This document shows, piece by piece, positions 1 through 7,836 of a stretch of 18,554 nucleotides of DNA (position 1 is its first letter; each line of letters opens with the position of its first letter). The stretch covers positions 1 through 18,554 of the forward strand of contig JAKISE010000066.1 of NCBI GenBank assembly GCA_021648745.1, in the 5' to 3' direction. Under the pieces are notes generated by a model that worked only from the letters and a program-made list of their open reading frames with translations, had not been told where the DNA came from and did not search any database. The translations under genes were made by a program, and so were the position numbers. The stretch is from Cyclobacteriaceae bacterium (GTDB taxonomy: Bacteria; Bacteroidota; Bacteroidia; Cytophagales; Cyclobacteriaceae).

Positions 1-40
1 CCTTCGCGCTGGTCGTGGACGGGTCCACGCCCGTCCAGTT
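1..40. other. GC-rich terminal stretch, probably foreign or misassembled
   Basis: Roughly three quarters of the first 37 to 40 bases are G or C, while the rest of the window is strongly AT-rich. The stretch contains a perfect 7-bp inverted repeat (GGACGGG at 17-23 and CCCGTCC at 30-36). It is in frame with the following gene but would encode an arginine-rich peptide unlike the protein that starts around position 41. The change in base composition is abrupt, which suggests a contig-edge chimera or adapter-like artefact rather than native sequence. This is inference from composition only. Confidence 0.6.
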
Positions 41-574
41 CACATCATCGAAAACTATTATTTAACCGGACAAGCAGATGATTGGACTAATAAAGAGACC
101 TTAGACAAGCTAAAAAAGAGGGTAGCTATGATAAAACCTAATTTTTTAGGGAATAACGCACCCCAACTCGTTTTGTGGGATACGCTTGGTAACGAAATTA
201 ACCTTAGAGATATAGAAGCAAAATTTACTGTTTTGTACTTTTACGACCCTGACTGCGGGCACTGTAAAAAAAGCACCCCAATACTGTATGAAGCTTACCC
301 AGAACTAGTGGCCAAAGGGGTAGAAATATTGGGTATATGTACAGGTACTAACGAAAAAAAATGGAAAGACTTTATTATTAATGATGATTTAGGATGGATA
401 AATCTAGCTGACCTTGAAAGTAAAACCAATGTGAGGTATTTTTATGATATACGCACTACTCCAACAGTTTATATACTAGATAAGGATAAGAAAATAGTGC
501 TAAAAAAAATAGATACACTTGATGTTCCTGATGTGATAGACATGCTCTTAAAACAGCAGGAAGGCTCTAAATAA
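2..574 (+). CDS. Thioredoxin-like exported protein, C-terminal part (5' end missing)
   Basis: The frame is open from the window edge to a stop at 572-574. The first plausible codons of the true protein are at about 41 (HIIENYYLTGQADDW). The internal ATG at 128 is probably not the start, because the residues before it (DKLKKRVAMIKPN) read on smoothly in the style of Bacteroidota secreted proteins that carry a DUF5106-like region before a TlpA/AhpC-type thioredoxin domain. Counting from the ATG at 128, the redox motif is CGHC at residues 43-46, within YDPDCGHCKK. A TTPTVYIL segment supplies the usual cis-proline. The family reduces or rearranges disulfides in the periplasm. The signal peptide and N-terminal domain lie outside the window, so localisation is inferred from the family. 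The first 13 or so codons are probably artefact. Confidence 0.75.
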   Translation, partial: LRAGRGRVHARPVHIIENYYLTGQADDWTNKETLDKLKKRVAMIKPNFLGNNAPQLVLWDTLGNEINLRDIEAKFTVLYFYDPDCGHCKKSTPILYEAYPELVAKGVEILGICTGTNEKKWKDFIINDDLGWINLADLESKTNVRYFYDIRTTPTVYILDKDKKIVLKKIDTLDVPDVIDMLLKQQEGSK

Positions 575-632
575 ATATGTAGATTGTCGTAAAATTGACA
601 TATTACAAGTTAGTAATAGCAGCAATAAATCC

Positions 633-1652
633 ATGAGAAATGCATACGATTTTGAGTATTATCATGGGCACTTACAAAGCGAGAGATTCGGGATTTCAAT
701 TCTCATTATACTTTGGGCAATACTACAAATTGTTGCTTACTTTCTTTTTGAAATGCGCAGCTCGGTCGATTCAGAACTCTATATTGGAAATGCGATCAAG
801 TTAACACAAGGAGTTTTTCCTAGCGGAAGGGAAGTTTATTATGTTGCATACAGTGCGCTCATAGCAATTCCTATCGTATTAGGGCTTAACAGAGTATGTA
901 TTACTTATTCATCTCGTCACTGCTCTAGCTGCTCTAATCTGCATTTATAAATTAACACAACATTTAAGTAAAAATAACATAACAGCTTTCCTCGCAACGT
1001 TACTTTCTTTATACGACCTGCAGGAATAGGTTTTTTAATAGCTGCTGTTGCTTATCAAACTTATGTACTTGCACAAAAAATAATTATTAAATCACAATTA
1101 AGGCCTCTGATATGGGGTTTGTCAATTTTAGTCGGTGCTTTTTTTCTGAATTATATACTATCTAATTTTATAGATTTATTTATTACAAGTTACAGTAAAG
1201 CGGAAATTATATACCCAAATATTCCTCTAATTATAGATAAGCCAAATGATTTCATAGTACCAAACAATAATTACCAGCCCCTTGTTAAACTTCTACATGT
1301 AATTATTAAAAATCCAGTTTACTTACTTAAGATTACTATGCTAAAGGGGCTTCTATATATCGCTCATATAAAGCCCTATTACTCCGTTCCCCATAATCTT
1401 TTTATTATCGGCTTTCTATACCCTCTTTACTTATTTGCAATTAGGGGCTATAATCTGATAAAAGTAAAAGGGCTCAAACTTTATATTAGTACCTTTCTTG
1501 GGTTGCAAGTAATTACAGTGAGTTTGACTAGTGAAAATTGGGATGGGCGATTTCTTCTACCTATTCTACCGTTAATATTTATTTTAGCTTCAGTCGGCAT
1601 TACTGGCAATAAATACCATCAACAAACTCATAAATCAGCCGAAAAAGTTTAA
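633..1652 (+). pseudogene. Broken polytopic membrane glycosyltransferase (ArnT/GT39-like)
   Basis: Three reading-frame pieces together resemble a dolichyl-phosphate-mannose/ArnT-type integral membrane glycosyltransferase. Piece 1 runs from ATG 633 to about 885 (SVDSELYIGNAIKL, then YYVAYSALIAIPIVLG). Piece 2 is one frame over, from about 892 to a stop at 1027 (EYVLLIHLVTALAALICIY). Piece 3 returns to the first frame from about 1008 to the stop at 1650 (FIRPAGIGFLIAAVAY, later a WDGRFLLPILPL segment near the end). Intact relatives usually have around 60 to 90 more residues between the second-helix region and the IRP motif, so a deletion near 1000-1012 is likely as well as the frameshift near 882-892. 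Many hydrophobic helices are visible. The lesions could be real decay or, this near a suspicious contig end, assembly indels. Exact substrate cannot be told. Confidence 0.7.
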
Positions 1653-1683
1653 CTATTTGCTCTTTAAAGGCATTTAAACAGGG

Positions 1684-2880
1684 CTAGTCTGTGCCAACTA
1701 TAATTTCACCACCCATTGTAATAGTACCCCACTTACCATCGGCATATACTTTAGCTTGCCCATCTTTGAAGGGCTTAATTTTTTCATATTTAGGGGCAAT
1801 AACTTCGTTGCCTTGAGGGTCTAAAATTCCCCAAAGCCCATTAAGTTCAACTTTAGAACCTCCATTTTTTAACTTCACAATTTTTTCATACTTTACTGGT
1901 ATCATCACCTGCCCATTAACATCTATAAATCCTATTAATCCATCCTTCGTAACCTTAGATCTTTCTCCTTCAAAAATGGAAATTTTATCATACTGTGCCT
2001 CTGAAAGCACCTGAACACCAGATTTACTAATCAAGCCCCATTTACCATCTATTGCTACCTTATAACCATGGTTTATTTTTACAATTTCATCGTATTTTAC
2101 TGGAGTTAAAATACTTCCATCGGCATTTATGATGCCTAATTTTCCATTTTTAGTAACCTTGGCTTTTTCATTTTGAAATGTTCCAATCTCCTCATATTGT
2201 GGAGGTAGTACTACTTGATAATCTCCATTTAGAAGCCCCCATTTACTATCTAATTCCATTTTAGCGCCCCCATGTCCTAGCCTTATAATTTTATCATAAT
2301 CGCTAGTTACCAAAATCTCACCACTTATATCAATTAACCCTACCTTATCATTCTCAACTACTTTGGCAACTCCATTCTGAAAAGTGCCAATACTGGAATA
2401 TTTAACAGGCACAACTAGCTTTCCTTGCTTATTAAGCATTCCCCAAAGTTCACCTTTTGCTACCTTAGTACCTCCGTTGGTAACATTAAACATTTTTGTA
2501 TACGCAGGTTGGGTTACTATTTTGCCATTTATGTCAACAAACCCTAGTAAACCATTTTTTGTAATCTTGGCAACATCATTCTTAAAAGAAGTAATATTTT
2601 CATAAATAACAGGCACTAAAATATTTCCTTTGTTATCAACGATTCCCCACAATTTATCTTTCGAAATTTTTGCTCTAAAATCATTGAAGCCTTGAATAAC
2701 ATCATATGCAGGAGGAAGCAACTCATTTCCATTACTATCAATTAACCCAAAATAATCTCCTAGTTTTACCTTAGCAACTCCGTCTTTATAATCAAATATT
2801 TTATCGTATCCACTATTTTGAGCATTAGCCGTAAAAATTAACAAAACAAACACACCACTTACCAAGCATTGTTTTAGCAT
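1684..2880 (-). CDS. Exported WG-repeat protein
   Basis: The product is 398 residues with a signal peptide ending near NAQ (residue 21). The whole mature part is a tandem array of about eleven WG (KWG) repeats of some 34 residues, each with a Tyr-x-x-Ile start, a lysine-containing strand and a (W/L/V/I/F)-G core followed by a turn such as DxNG. In units 1 to 10 the core residue alternates strictly between an aliphatic or Phe residue and Trp (FG, WG, LG, WG, VG, WG, LG, WG, IG, WG), and unit 11 is WG. WG arrays are thought to form beta-rich binding surfaces, but their function is generally unknown. A consensus promoter lies just upstream at 2898-2928, so the gene is probably transcribed on its own, although it follows the 2943-4715 gene by only 62 bases. 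It converges with the broken glycosyltransferase gene. Confidence 0.85.
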   Translation of the reverse strand: MLKQCLVSGVFVLLIFTANAQNSGYDKIFDYKDGVAKVKLGDYFGLIDSNGNELLPPAYDVIQGFNDFRAKISKDKLWGIVDNKGNILVPVIYENITSFKNDVAKITKNGLLGFVDINGKIVTQPAYTKMFNVTNGGTKVAKGELWGMLNKQGKLVVPVKYSSIGTFQNGVAKVVENDKVGLIDISGEILVTSDYDKIIRLGHGGAKMELDSKWGLLNGDYQVVLPPQYEEIGTFQNEKAKVTKNGKLGIINADGSILTPVKYDEIVKINHGYKVAIDGKWGLISKSGVQVLSEAQYDKISIFEGERSKVTKDGLIGFIDVNGQVMIPVKYEKIVKLKNGGSKVELNGLWGILDPQGNEVIAPKYEKIKPFKDGQAKVYADGKWGTITMGGEIIVGTD

Positions 2881-2897
2881 AATAGCTATTTTTTATT

Positions 2898-2928
2898 CAA
2901 AATTAGACGGATTAATGTCTTTAACAAA
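2898..2928 (-). promoter_or_regulatory. Bacteroidota-type promoter of the WG-repeat gene
   Basis: Read on the minus strand, TTTG (2925-2928) is followed by 19 bases and then TAATTTTG (2898-2905). This matches the Bacteroidota primary-sigma consensus TTTG, about 19 bases, TAnnTTTG. It lies some 18 bases before the ATG at 2880, so the leader would be short. Confidence 0.7.
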
Positions 2929-2942
2929 CCAAAAGAAATTGA

Positions 2943-4715
2943 TTATTCGATGGCAGTACCATCCTCTACTTTAAACTTTAAGACAATATCTCCTTGAGAA
3001 ATTAATATTTGCATATCCGAATAGCTTAATTCGGGGCTTAATAAATTTTCAAGGTCAATTGTGCTGCTCCATAAAACACCTCCAGTTTCTAAATAATGGA
3101 TAAGCATATACTTCTTGTCAGCACTATCGCCAATTAAAAAAACACTGCTCCTAATTTGAGTTGGTGTTACTTCAACAATAAATGATTTTTCAACAAGATT
3201 CTGCACAGTTAAACTTGTCTCTACCTTATATAAACTATCAAGTTGCCTGGAGGAAGGCACTTTTGCAAAATACAAGTGGCTTCTAGAGTCCAAAGTTGAT
3301 AACCCTACTATATTTAACTCCCTATTTTCCAAGCTATCAATATAAAAAGTGTTAAATCTAATTAATGAATCAGCCGTAATAGAAAGAGGGATACTATCCA
3401 CATCAGTATATGTCCACTTATCTCTTTCGCTCACCAATTTTGCTAACTGAGTTATTATTTCCTCCTGGCTTCTTATTCTATCAGGTTGTGCTTCTAAAAA
3501 AGAATTAAATTCTTCTAAAGAATTATAACGCGATTCTACAAAAAATCGATACCTCAGCATAAATTGCTCATCAGTTGTTGAACCTAAAAACGAATGTAAC
3601 TTTTTTATACTCTCTAATTCATTTTTTAAATTACTAGTGAAATTTAGTTGGAGTCCAATATCTAGCGTATCAGCATAGGACTTATACCAAGTCATTAAAG
3701 TAGAGTTCAAATTGAGTTGCCCAATTTTGTAATTCAATAATTGATACAGAACAGATTCTGAATCAACTTCTCTAAAATTTTTAAGAGCAGGGTCTGTAAT
3801 TTTCTTAAAAGCATTGCTACTCAAATCGACTGAGTCTTTAAATATTTGCCGATTTAAAGCCTCTAAAGACTCATCAAACAACACAAGATTGACTAACAGC
3901 AGATGATGAACATTAATCTGTTCTAACAGGTTTTTTCCCCAAGTTGAGAAATCGGAAAAACTAACTTTTCTTGAATAGAAATCAGGTTTTTCTAAGCCAC
4001 TTTCCTCAAATCCAGCTAGGGGTTTGATGTTAATAATTGTTTCATCTGAAGATGCACTAAACTGCTTTTTTAGCTTTTTATATTGCTTAAATTTTATAAG
4101 AGAAGAATCATAGTTTACAATAATCTGCTCAATTTGGTGAACTTCAACATCAGTTGCGCCCAAAGAAAGAGTTAAGATATCCTTATAGGTTGTTTTTAAT
4201 ATCTGAAAACTTGTCGAAACACTATCATACAAACTTACAGAGCCGTTGAAAGCCATTTTAATAACTTTTATATCCTCTTTATTTGTATTCAGAATATTCT
4301 TACGATTCTCGATGTCAAGCTGCACATCACTCAGAATAACTTCAAATTTACCGGTGCGTAAATTTCTTCTCTTAAAAAGCTCATAATAATCATCGTCATG
4401 CTTTTTAACGTCCTTTGCATTTATAAAAGAATAGGCCTTATCAAAATAAAAAATAGCGGAGTCTGCTCGTTTAATTATTGCTTCCGATTCTTTTAATAAA
4501 TCTAAGCTCTTGAGTTTAAACTCAAGCATTAAACCCATTTGGTAATTTGCATTAGGGTGTTCAGGGTTAGCGCTCAAAAACTTAGCTAGAAAACCAGCTC
4601 CATCTTTATAGTTTTTTGCCCTTAACAGTACATACAAATCTTTGTACTTGATTTTTTGAGCTTTAACGCTTAGCGTTGAGCATAAAATAAGAATAAATAA
4701 AGTCAGCAGTTTCAT
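2943..4715 (-). CDS. Exported protein of unknown function, weak N-terminal TPR-like helices
   Basis: I do not recognise this 590-residue protein. It begins with a clear signal peptide (MKLLTLFILILCSTLSVKAQ, cleavage after about residue 19). Residues 25 to 110 look like paired amphipathic helices of the tetratricopeptide type (segment NYKDGAGFLAKFLSANPEHP). The middle is rich in Lys, Glu, Ser and Leu and seems mostly helical. The last 120 residues are more strand-like and contain YMLIHYLETGGVLWSS. There is no lipobox, no C-terminal sorting domain and no catalytic motif I can name. A periplasmic or cell-surface scaffold role is a guess. It starts 51 bases after the stop of tex on the same strand and could be cotranscribed with it, or use the weak promoter at 4723-4752. 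Confidence 0.75.
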   Translation of the reverse strand: MKLLTLFILILCSTLSVKAQKIKYKDLYVLLRAKNYKDGAGFLAKFLSANPEHPNANYQMGLMLEFKLKSLDLLKESEAIIKRADSAIFYFDKAYSFINAKDVKKHDDDYYELFKRRNLRTGKFEVILSDVQLDIENRKNILNTNKEDIKVIKMAFNGSVSLYDSVSTSFQILKTTYKDILTLSLGATDVEVHQIEQIIVNYDSSLIKFKQYKKLKKQFSASSDETIINIKPLAGFEESGLEKPDFYSRKVSFSDFSTWGKNLLEQINVHHLLLVNLVLFDESLEALNRQIFKDSVDLSSNAFKKITDPALKNFREVDSESVLYQLLNYKIGQLNLNSTLMTWYKSYADTLDIGLQLNFTSNLKNELESIKKLHSFLGSTTDEQFMLRYRFFVESRYNSLEEFNSFLEAQPDRIRSQEEIITQLAKLVSERDKWTYTDVDSIPLSITADSLIRFNTFYIDSLENRELNIVGLSTLDSRSHLYFAKVPSSRQLDSLYKVETSLTVQNLVEKSFIVEVTPTQIRSSVFLIGDSADKKYMLIHYLETGGVLWSSTIDLENLLSPELSYSDMQILISQGDIVLKFKVEDGTAIE

Positions 4716-4722
4716 AGAAATC

Positions 4723-4752
4723 TAAAATTACCATTTATTTTATTGGCACAAA
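4723..4752 (-). promoter_or_regulatory. Possible promoter of the 590-residue exported protein gene
   Basis: On the minus strand TTTG (4749-4752), 18 bases and TAATTTTA (4723-4730) match the Bacteroidota promoter except for the last base. The predicted transcription start would fall almost on the ATG at 4715, giving an almost leaderless message, which weakens the call. Confidence 0.35.
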
Positions 4753-4766
4753 TCAAGTATTAAATA

Positions 4767-7013
4767 TTATTTCCCAAATTTACCCTTTAGCATCGCAAGC
4801 TTTTGTTGCATATTACCTTCGATCTCTATTACCTGTTTAGCTTGAATTTTCTTTTTCGGTGGGTTATCTCGTTTTTTAAAAGGATCAGCTTTCATCGAAA
4901 GAGCAATTCGCTTTCTATCAATATCAACTTCTACTACGGTTACTTGTACTTTTTGCTGTACACTCACCTCCTCAGCCGGGTTGCTCACAAACTTGTCAGA
5001 AAGATGACTCACATGAACCAATCCATCTTGATGAACGCCAATATCAACAAATGCACCAAAATTGGTAATATTGGTTACGATTCCTGGTAAGGTCATCCCT
5101 AATTTTAAATCAGACATGGACTCAACTCCCTCTGCAAATGAAAAAGTTTCGAATTTCTCTCTAGGATCTAACCCGGGCTTGCTTAATTCAGATATAATGT
5201 CTCTTAAAGTTGGCAGGCCAATAGTTTTCGTTTTATAACTCTCTAACTTAATTGCCTGTAATTTACGTTTGTCCTCCATCAACTCTTCCACCGTACAGCC
5301 CGAATCAGATGCCATTTTTTTAACTATGGGGTACACTTCCGGGTGAACAGCACTTCGGTCAAGGGGGTTATTAGACTCCCTTACTCTTAAAAATCCTGCT
5401 GCTTGCTCATAGGCCTTACCTCCAAAGCGATCCACCTTTTTTAAGGTGCCTCGTGAAGTAAATGCTCCATGTTCATTTCTATAATTTACAATATTTGTGG
5501 CTAATTGAGGACCCACCCCAGACACAAACGAAAGGAGTTCACTACTTGCCGTGTTAAGTTCAACACCTACGGAGTTCACACAACTCATTACAACGTCATC
5601 CAATCCTTTTTTTAGCAAAATTTGGTCTACATCGTGTTGATATTGCCCTACCCCAATGGATTTCGGATCAAGTTTTACTAGCTCTGCCAAAGGATCCATT
5701 AATCTTCGGCCAATAGAAACTGAGCCCCTAACTGTCACGTCTTTATCAGGAAATTCCTTACGAGCCACTTCAGAGGCTGAATAAATTGAAGCTCCACTTT
5801 CGCTTACCATTACTACCAAAATGGAGGAAGGAAGTCCTATATTATTTACGAATGTTTCCGTTTCACGGCTTGCCGTTCCGTTGCCAATAGCAATGGCTTC
5901 TATGCTATGTTTTTGGCAATAAGTTCTAATAATTTCACCTGCCCCTCGCGTTTGCATTTGAGGTGCATTGGGATAAATCGTATCATTATCTACTAATTGA
6001 CCTTGAGCATCTAAACACACTACTTTGCAGCCCGACCTAAAACCAGGATCTATGGCCAGTACAGGTTTCTGACCAAGTGGGGCTGAAAGCAATAATTGAT
6101 GCAAATTTTCTGCAAATACTTGAATTGCCTTTTCATCAGCTGACAATTTCGAATTCACTCTTGCCTCTGTTTCCATAGAAGGCTTGAGCAACCTTTTGTA
6201 AGCATCTTTAATGGCAATTGCCACTTGCAAGCTACTTTGGGTATTACCTTTTAAATGCAACTGGTTAATTATTTCTAGCGCATCTTCTTCATCAGGTTTA
6301 ATATCTAACCTTAAAAAACCTTCCGCTTCTCCCCTACGCATGGCAAGCAATCTATGCGATGGTACTTTAGCAAGTGACTCGGTCCATTCGAAATAATCTC
6401 TGTATTTAGCGGCAGCTTCCTCTTTGCCCGAAAACACCTTAGAAACAACGGTTCCTTTTTTGAGAAACAAGTCTCGGAGCCTTTTTCGCACATCAGCATC
6501 TTCATTTATTATTTCTGCTATTATATCCCGGGCTCCTTGCAAAGCTTCTTCAATGGAAGCCACTCCAATATCATGATTAATATAGGTCAACGCCCAATCT
6601 TCAACATCTCCAAGGTTTTGATCTACTATCTTTAGGGCTAAAGGTTCTAACCCTTTGGCACGTGCTATGGTTGCTCGTGTTTTACGCTTTGGTTTATAGG
6701 GCAGATAGATGTCCTCCAGCTCCGACATTAATTTTACAGCCAATATCTTATTCTTAAGTTCATCAGTTAGTTTCCCTTGCTCCTCTATCGACTTTAAAAT
6801 AGCATCTCTTCGCTTATCTAGATCACGAAGTTGCTCTATTCTATCTCTAATAGCAGCAATTTGGACTTCATCTAAGCCATTAGTAGCCTCTTTTCTGTAC
6901 CGTGAAATAAAAGGTACAGTTGCTCCTCCATCTAGCAACTCTACAGTTGATTCAATTTGTGATTTTTGCACTGAAAGTTCAGCTGCAATAAGTGAATTAT
7001 AGGTCTCGTTCAT
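4767..7013 (-). CDS. tex: RNA-binding transcription accessory protein Tex
   Basis: The product has 748 residues, close to the usual Tex length. Domains in order: helical Tex N-terminal region (about 1-190, including ATVPFISRYRKEATNGLDEV), YqgF/RNase H-like domain (from about 318, KPVLAIDPGFRSGCKVV), helix-hairpin-helix region (around 490-560, FVSGVGPQLATNIVNYR, and YEQAAGFLRV), and a C-terminal S1 RNA-binding domain (about 638-711, GIVTNITNFGAFVDIGVHQD and GLVHVSHLSD). A lysine-rich tail ends the protein. Tex is a cytoplasmic nucleic-acid-binding protein linked to transcription and RNA fitness functions; its exact role is not settled. A well-formed promoter lies at 7032-7061, leaving only a short leader. 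The gene heads a minus-strand run that may continue into the exported protein gene at 4715. Confidence 0.97.
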   Translation of the reverse strand: MNETYNSLIAAELSVQKSQIESTVELLDGGATVPFISRYRKEATNGLDEVQIAAIRDRIEQLRDLDKRRDAILKSIEEQGKLTDELKNKILAVKLMSELEDIYLPYKPKRKTRATIARAKGLEPLALKIVDQNLGDVEDWALTYINHDIGVASIEEALQGARDIIAEIINEDADVRKRLRDLFLKKGTVVSKVFSGKEEAAAKYRDYFEWTESLAKVPSHRLLAMRRGEAEGFLRLDIKPDEEDALEIINQLHLKGNTQSSLQVAIAIKDAYKRLLKPSMETEARVNSKLSADEKAIQVFAENLHQLLLSAPLGQKPVLAIDPGFRSGCKVVCLDAQGQLVDNDTIYPNAPQMQTRGAGEIIRTYCQKHSIEAIAIGNGTASRETETFVNNIGLPSSILVVMVSESGASIYSASEVARKEFPDKDVTVRGSVSIGRRLMDPLAELVKLDPKSIGVGQYQHDVDQILLKKGLDDVVMSCVNSVGVELNTASSELLSFVSGVGPQLATNIVNYRNEHGAFTSRGTLKKVDRFGGKAYEQAAGFLRVRESNNPLDRSAVHPEVYPIVKKMASDSGCTVEELMEDKRKLQAIKLESYKTKTIGLPTLRDIISELSKPGLDPREKFETFSFAEGVESMSDLKLGMTLPGIVTNITNFGAFVDIGVHQDGLVHVSHLSDKFVSNPAEEVSVQQKVQVTVVEVDIDRKRIALSMKADPFKKRDNPPKKKIQAKQVIEIEGNMQQKLAMLKGKFGK

Positions 7014-7031
7014 AAATTATATAATGGTTGG

Positions 7032-7061
7032 CAAATCTATGATTCCAATTCTAAAGCCAAA
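7032..7061 (-). promoter_or_regulatory. Bacteroidota-type promoter of tex
   Basis: On the minus strand TTTG (7058-7061) is followed by 18 bases and TAGATTTG (7032-7039), an exact match to TAnnTTTG. The ATG of tex is at 7013, so the predicted leader is about 10 to 15 bases. Confidence 0.65.
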
Positions 7062-7122
7062 AGAAGTAGGCCCTAAATTTAGATTTTTTAATCCTTCGGG
7101 AACTTTTTACACCAACTGGCGT

Positions 7123-7130
7123 TATTTTTG
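7123..7130 (+). promoter_or_regulatory. Possible -7 element of the TlpA-like gene
   Basis: TATTTTTG matches TAnnTTTG and lies 22 bases before the ATG at 7153. A clear TTTG element at the proper upstream distance is missing; only a T-run at 7104-7108, about 14 bases away, is present. The divergent tex promoter lies about 60 bases further upstream. Confidence 0.4.
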
Positions 7131-7152
7131 TAAGAATTGAAATAAAAAGATT

Positions 7153-7743
7153 ATGTCTAGTTCAAGAATAAAGAAAGAAGTGAAGGAATGGGGCATTTTT
7201 GCAATCATCCTCCTCACCCTATATTTTACAGGATTACATACCGAAGTAGCAGCTTTTGCTCAAAGAGCTGTATTGGCTACAGGCATTGCAAACCCAAATA
7301 CCGCCCCTATTGACGATAAGGAAAAAGCTGCCTATGATTTTACGCTCACAGGTATGGATGGCAGTACTTTAGATTTTGAAACGCTAAGAGGAAAAGTAAT
7401 TTTTATTAATATGTGGGCAACTTGGTGTGCTCCTTGCATAGCAGAAATGCCGAGTATTCAAAAGCTATACAATAATTATAAAGACAATCCAGACGTGGTA
7501 TTCGCTATGGTTTCTTTTGATAGGGACCCCTTGAAGGCAGAGAAATTTGTAATCAAAAAAGGATTCGATATGCCGATTTATTTCCCAAATGAGACTCAAA
7601 TCCCAAAAGTATATGAGTCAAGAGGAATTCCTACAACCTATGTAATTAATAAGGAGGGGTATATCACATATAAAAAAATTGGGATGGCTAGTTATGATTC
7701 TAAATCATTTGCTAAAATGATGGATGAATTGATTGCTAAGTAA
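7153..7743 (+). CDS. Membrane-anchored TlpA/ResA-like thiol-disulfide oxidoreductase
   Basis: The product has 196 residues. A single hydrophobic segment (about residues 13-26) following a lysine-rich start anchors it with the thioredoxin domain outside the cytoplasm. The domain begins near residue 60 (YDFTLTGMDGSTLDFETLRG), and the active site is WATWCAPC with cysteines 92 and 95. GIPTTYVI carries the conserved cis-proline, and an AMVSFDRDP segment lies between, as in TlpA/ResA/redoxin proteins. The family keeps periplasmic cysteines reduced, for instance for cytochrome c maturation or other envelope proteins; a heme-c-like lipoprotein is encoded about 5.8 kb away but a specific link is only a guess. 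It is a single-gene unit, divergent from tex and convergent with the porin-like gene. Confidence 0.9.
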   Translation: MSSSRIKKEVKEWGIFAIILLTLYFTGLHTEVAAFAQRAVLATGIANPNTAPIDDKEKAAYDFTLTGMDGSTLDFETLRGKVIFINMWATWCAPCIAEMPSIQKLYNNYKDNPDVVFAMVSFDRDPLKAEKFVIKKGFDMPIYFPNETQIPKVYESRGIPTTYVINKEGYITYKKIGMASYDSKSFAKMMDELIAK

Positions 7744-7836
7744 AAAATGGGGCATCCAAATGGCTCGTTTGCCCTTGAATACCCCTTAACCAAGTAAAAT
7801 TCTACCTATTGAGTAAAGTGTGAGTTGAAAATATTT

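Noticed and set aside
1003..1029. Segment SLYDLQE as the genuine continuation of the glycosyltransferase
   Set aside because: The same bases in the other frame give FIRPAGIGF, a much better conserved motif, so the SLYDLQE reading is probably a junction artefact.
2384..2605. Plus-strand open frame inside the WG-repeat gene
   Set aside because: It is antisense to a well-supported repeat protein, has no family features and no promoter, and results from the repetitive codon pattern.
6709..7002. Plus-strand open frame inside tex
   Set aside because: Serine- and isoleucine-rich translation typical of an antisense shadow; tex is conserved throughout this stretch.
7744..7836. Terminator between the TlpA-like gene and the porin-like gene
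   Set aside because: GGGCA and TGCCC can pair over five bases, but the loop is long and no T-run follows on either side.
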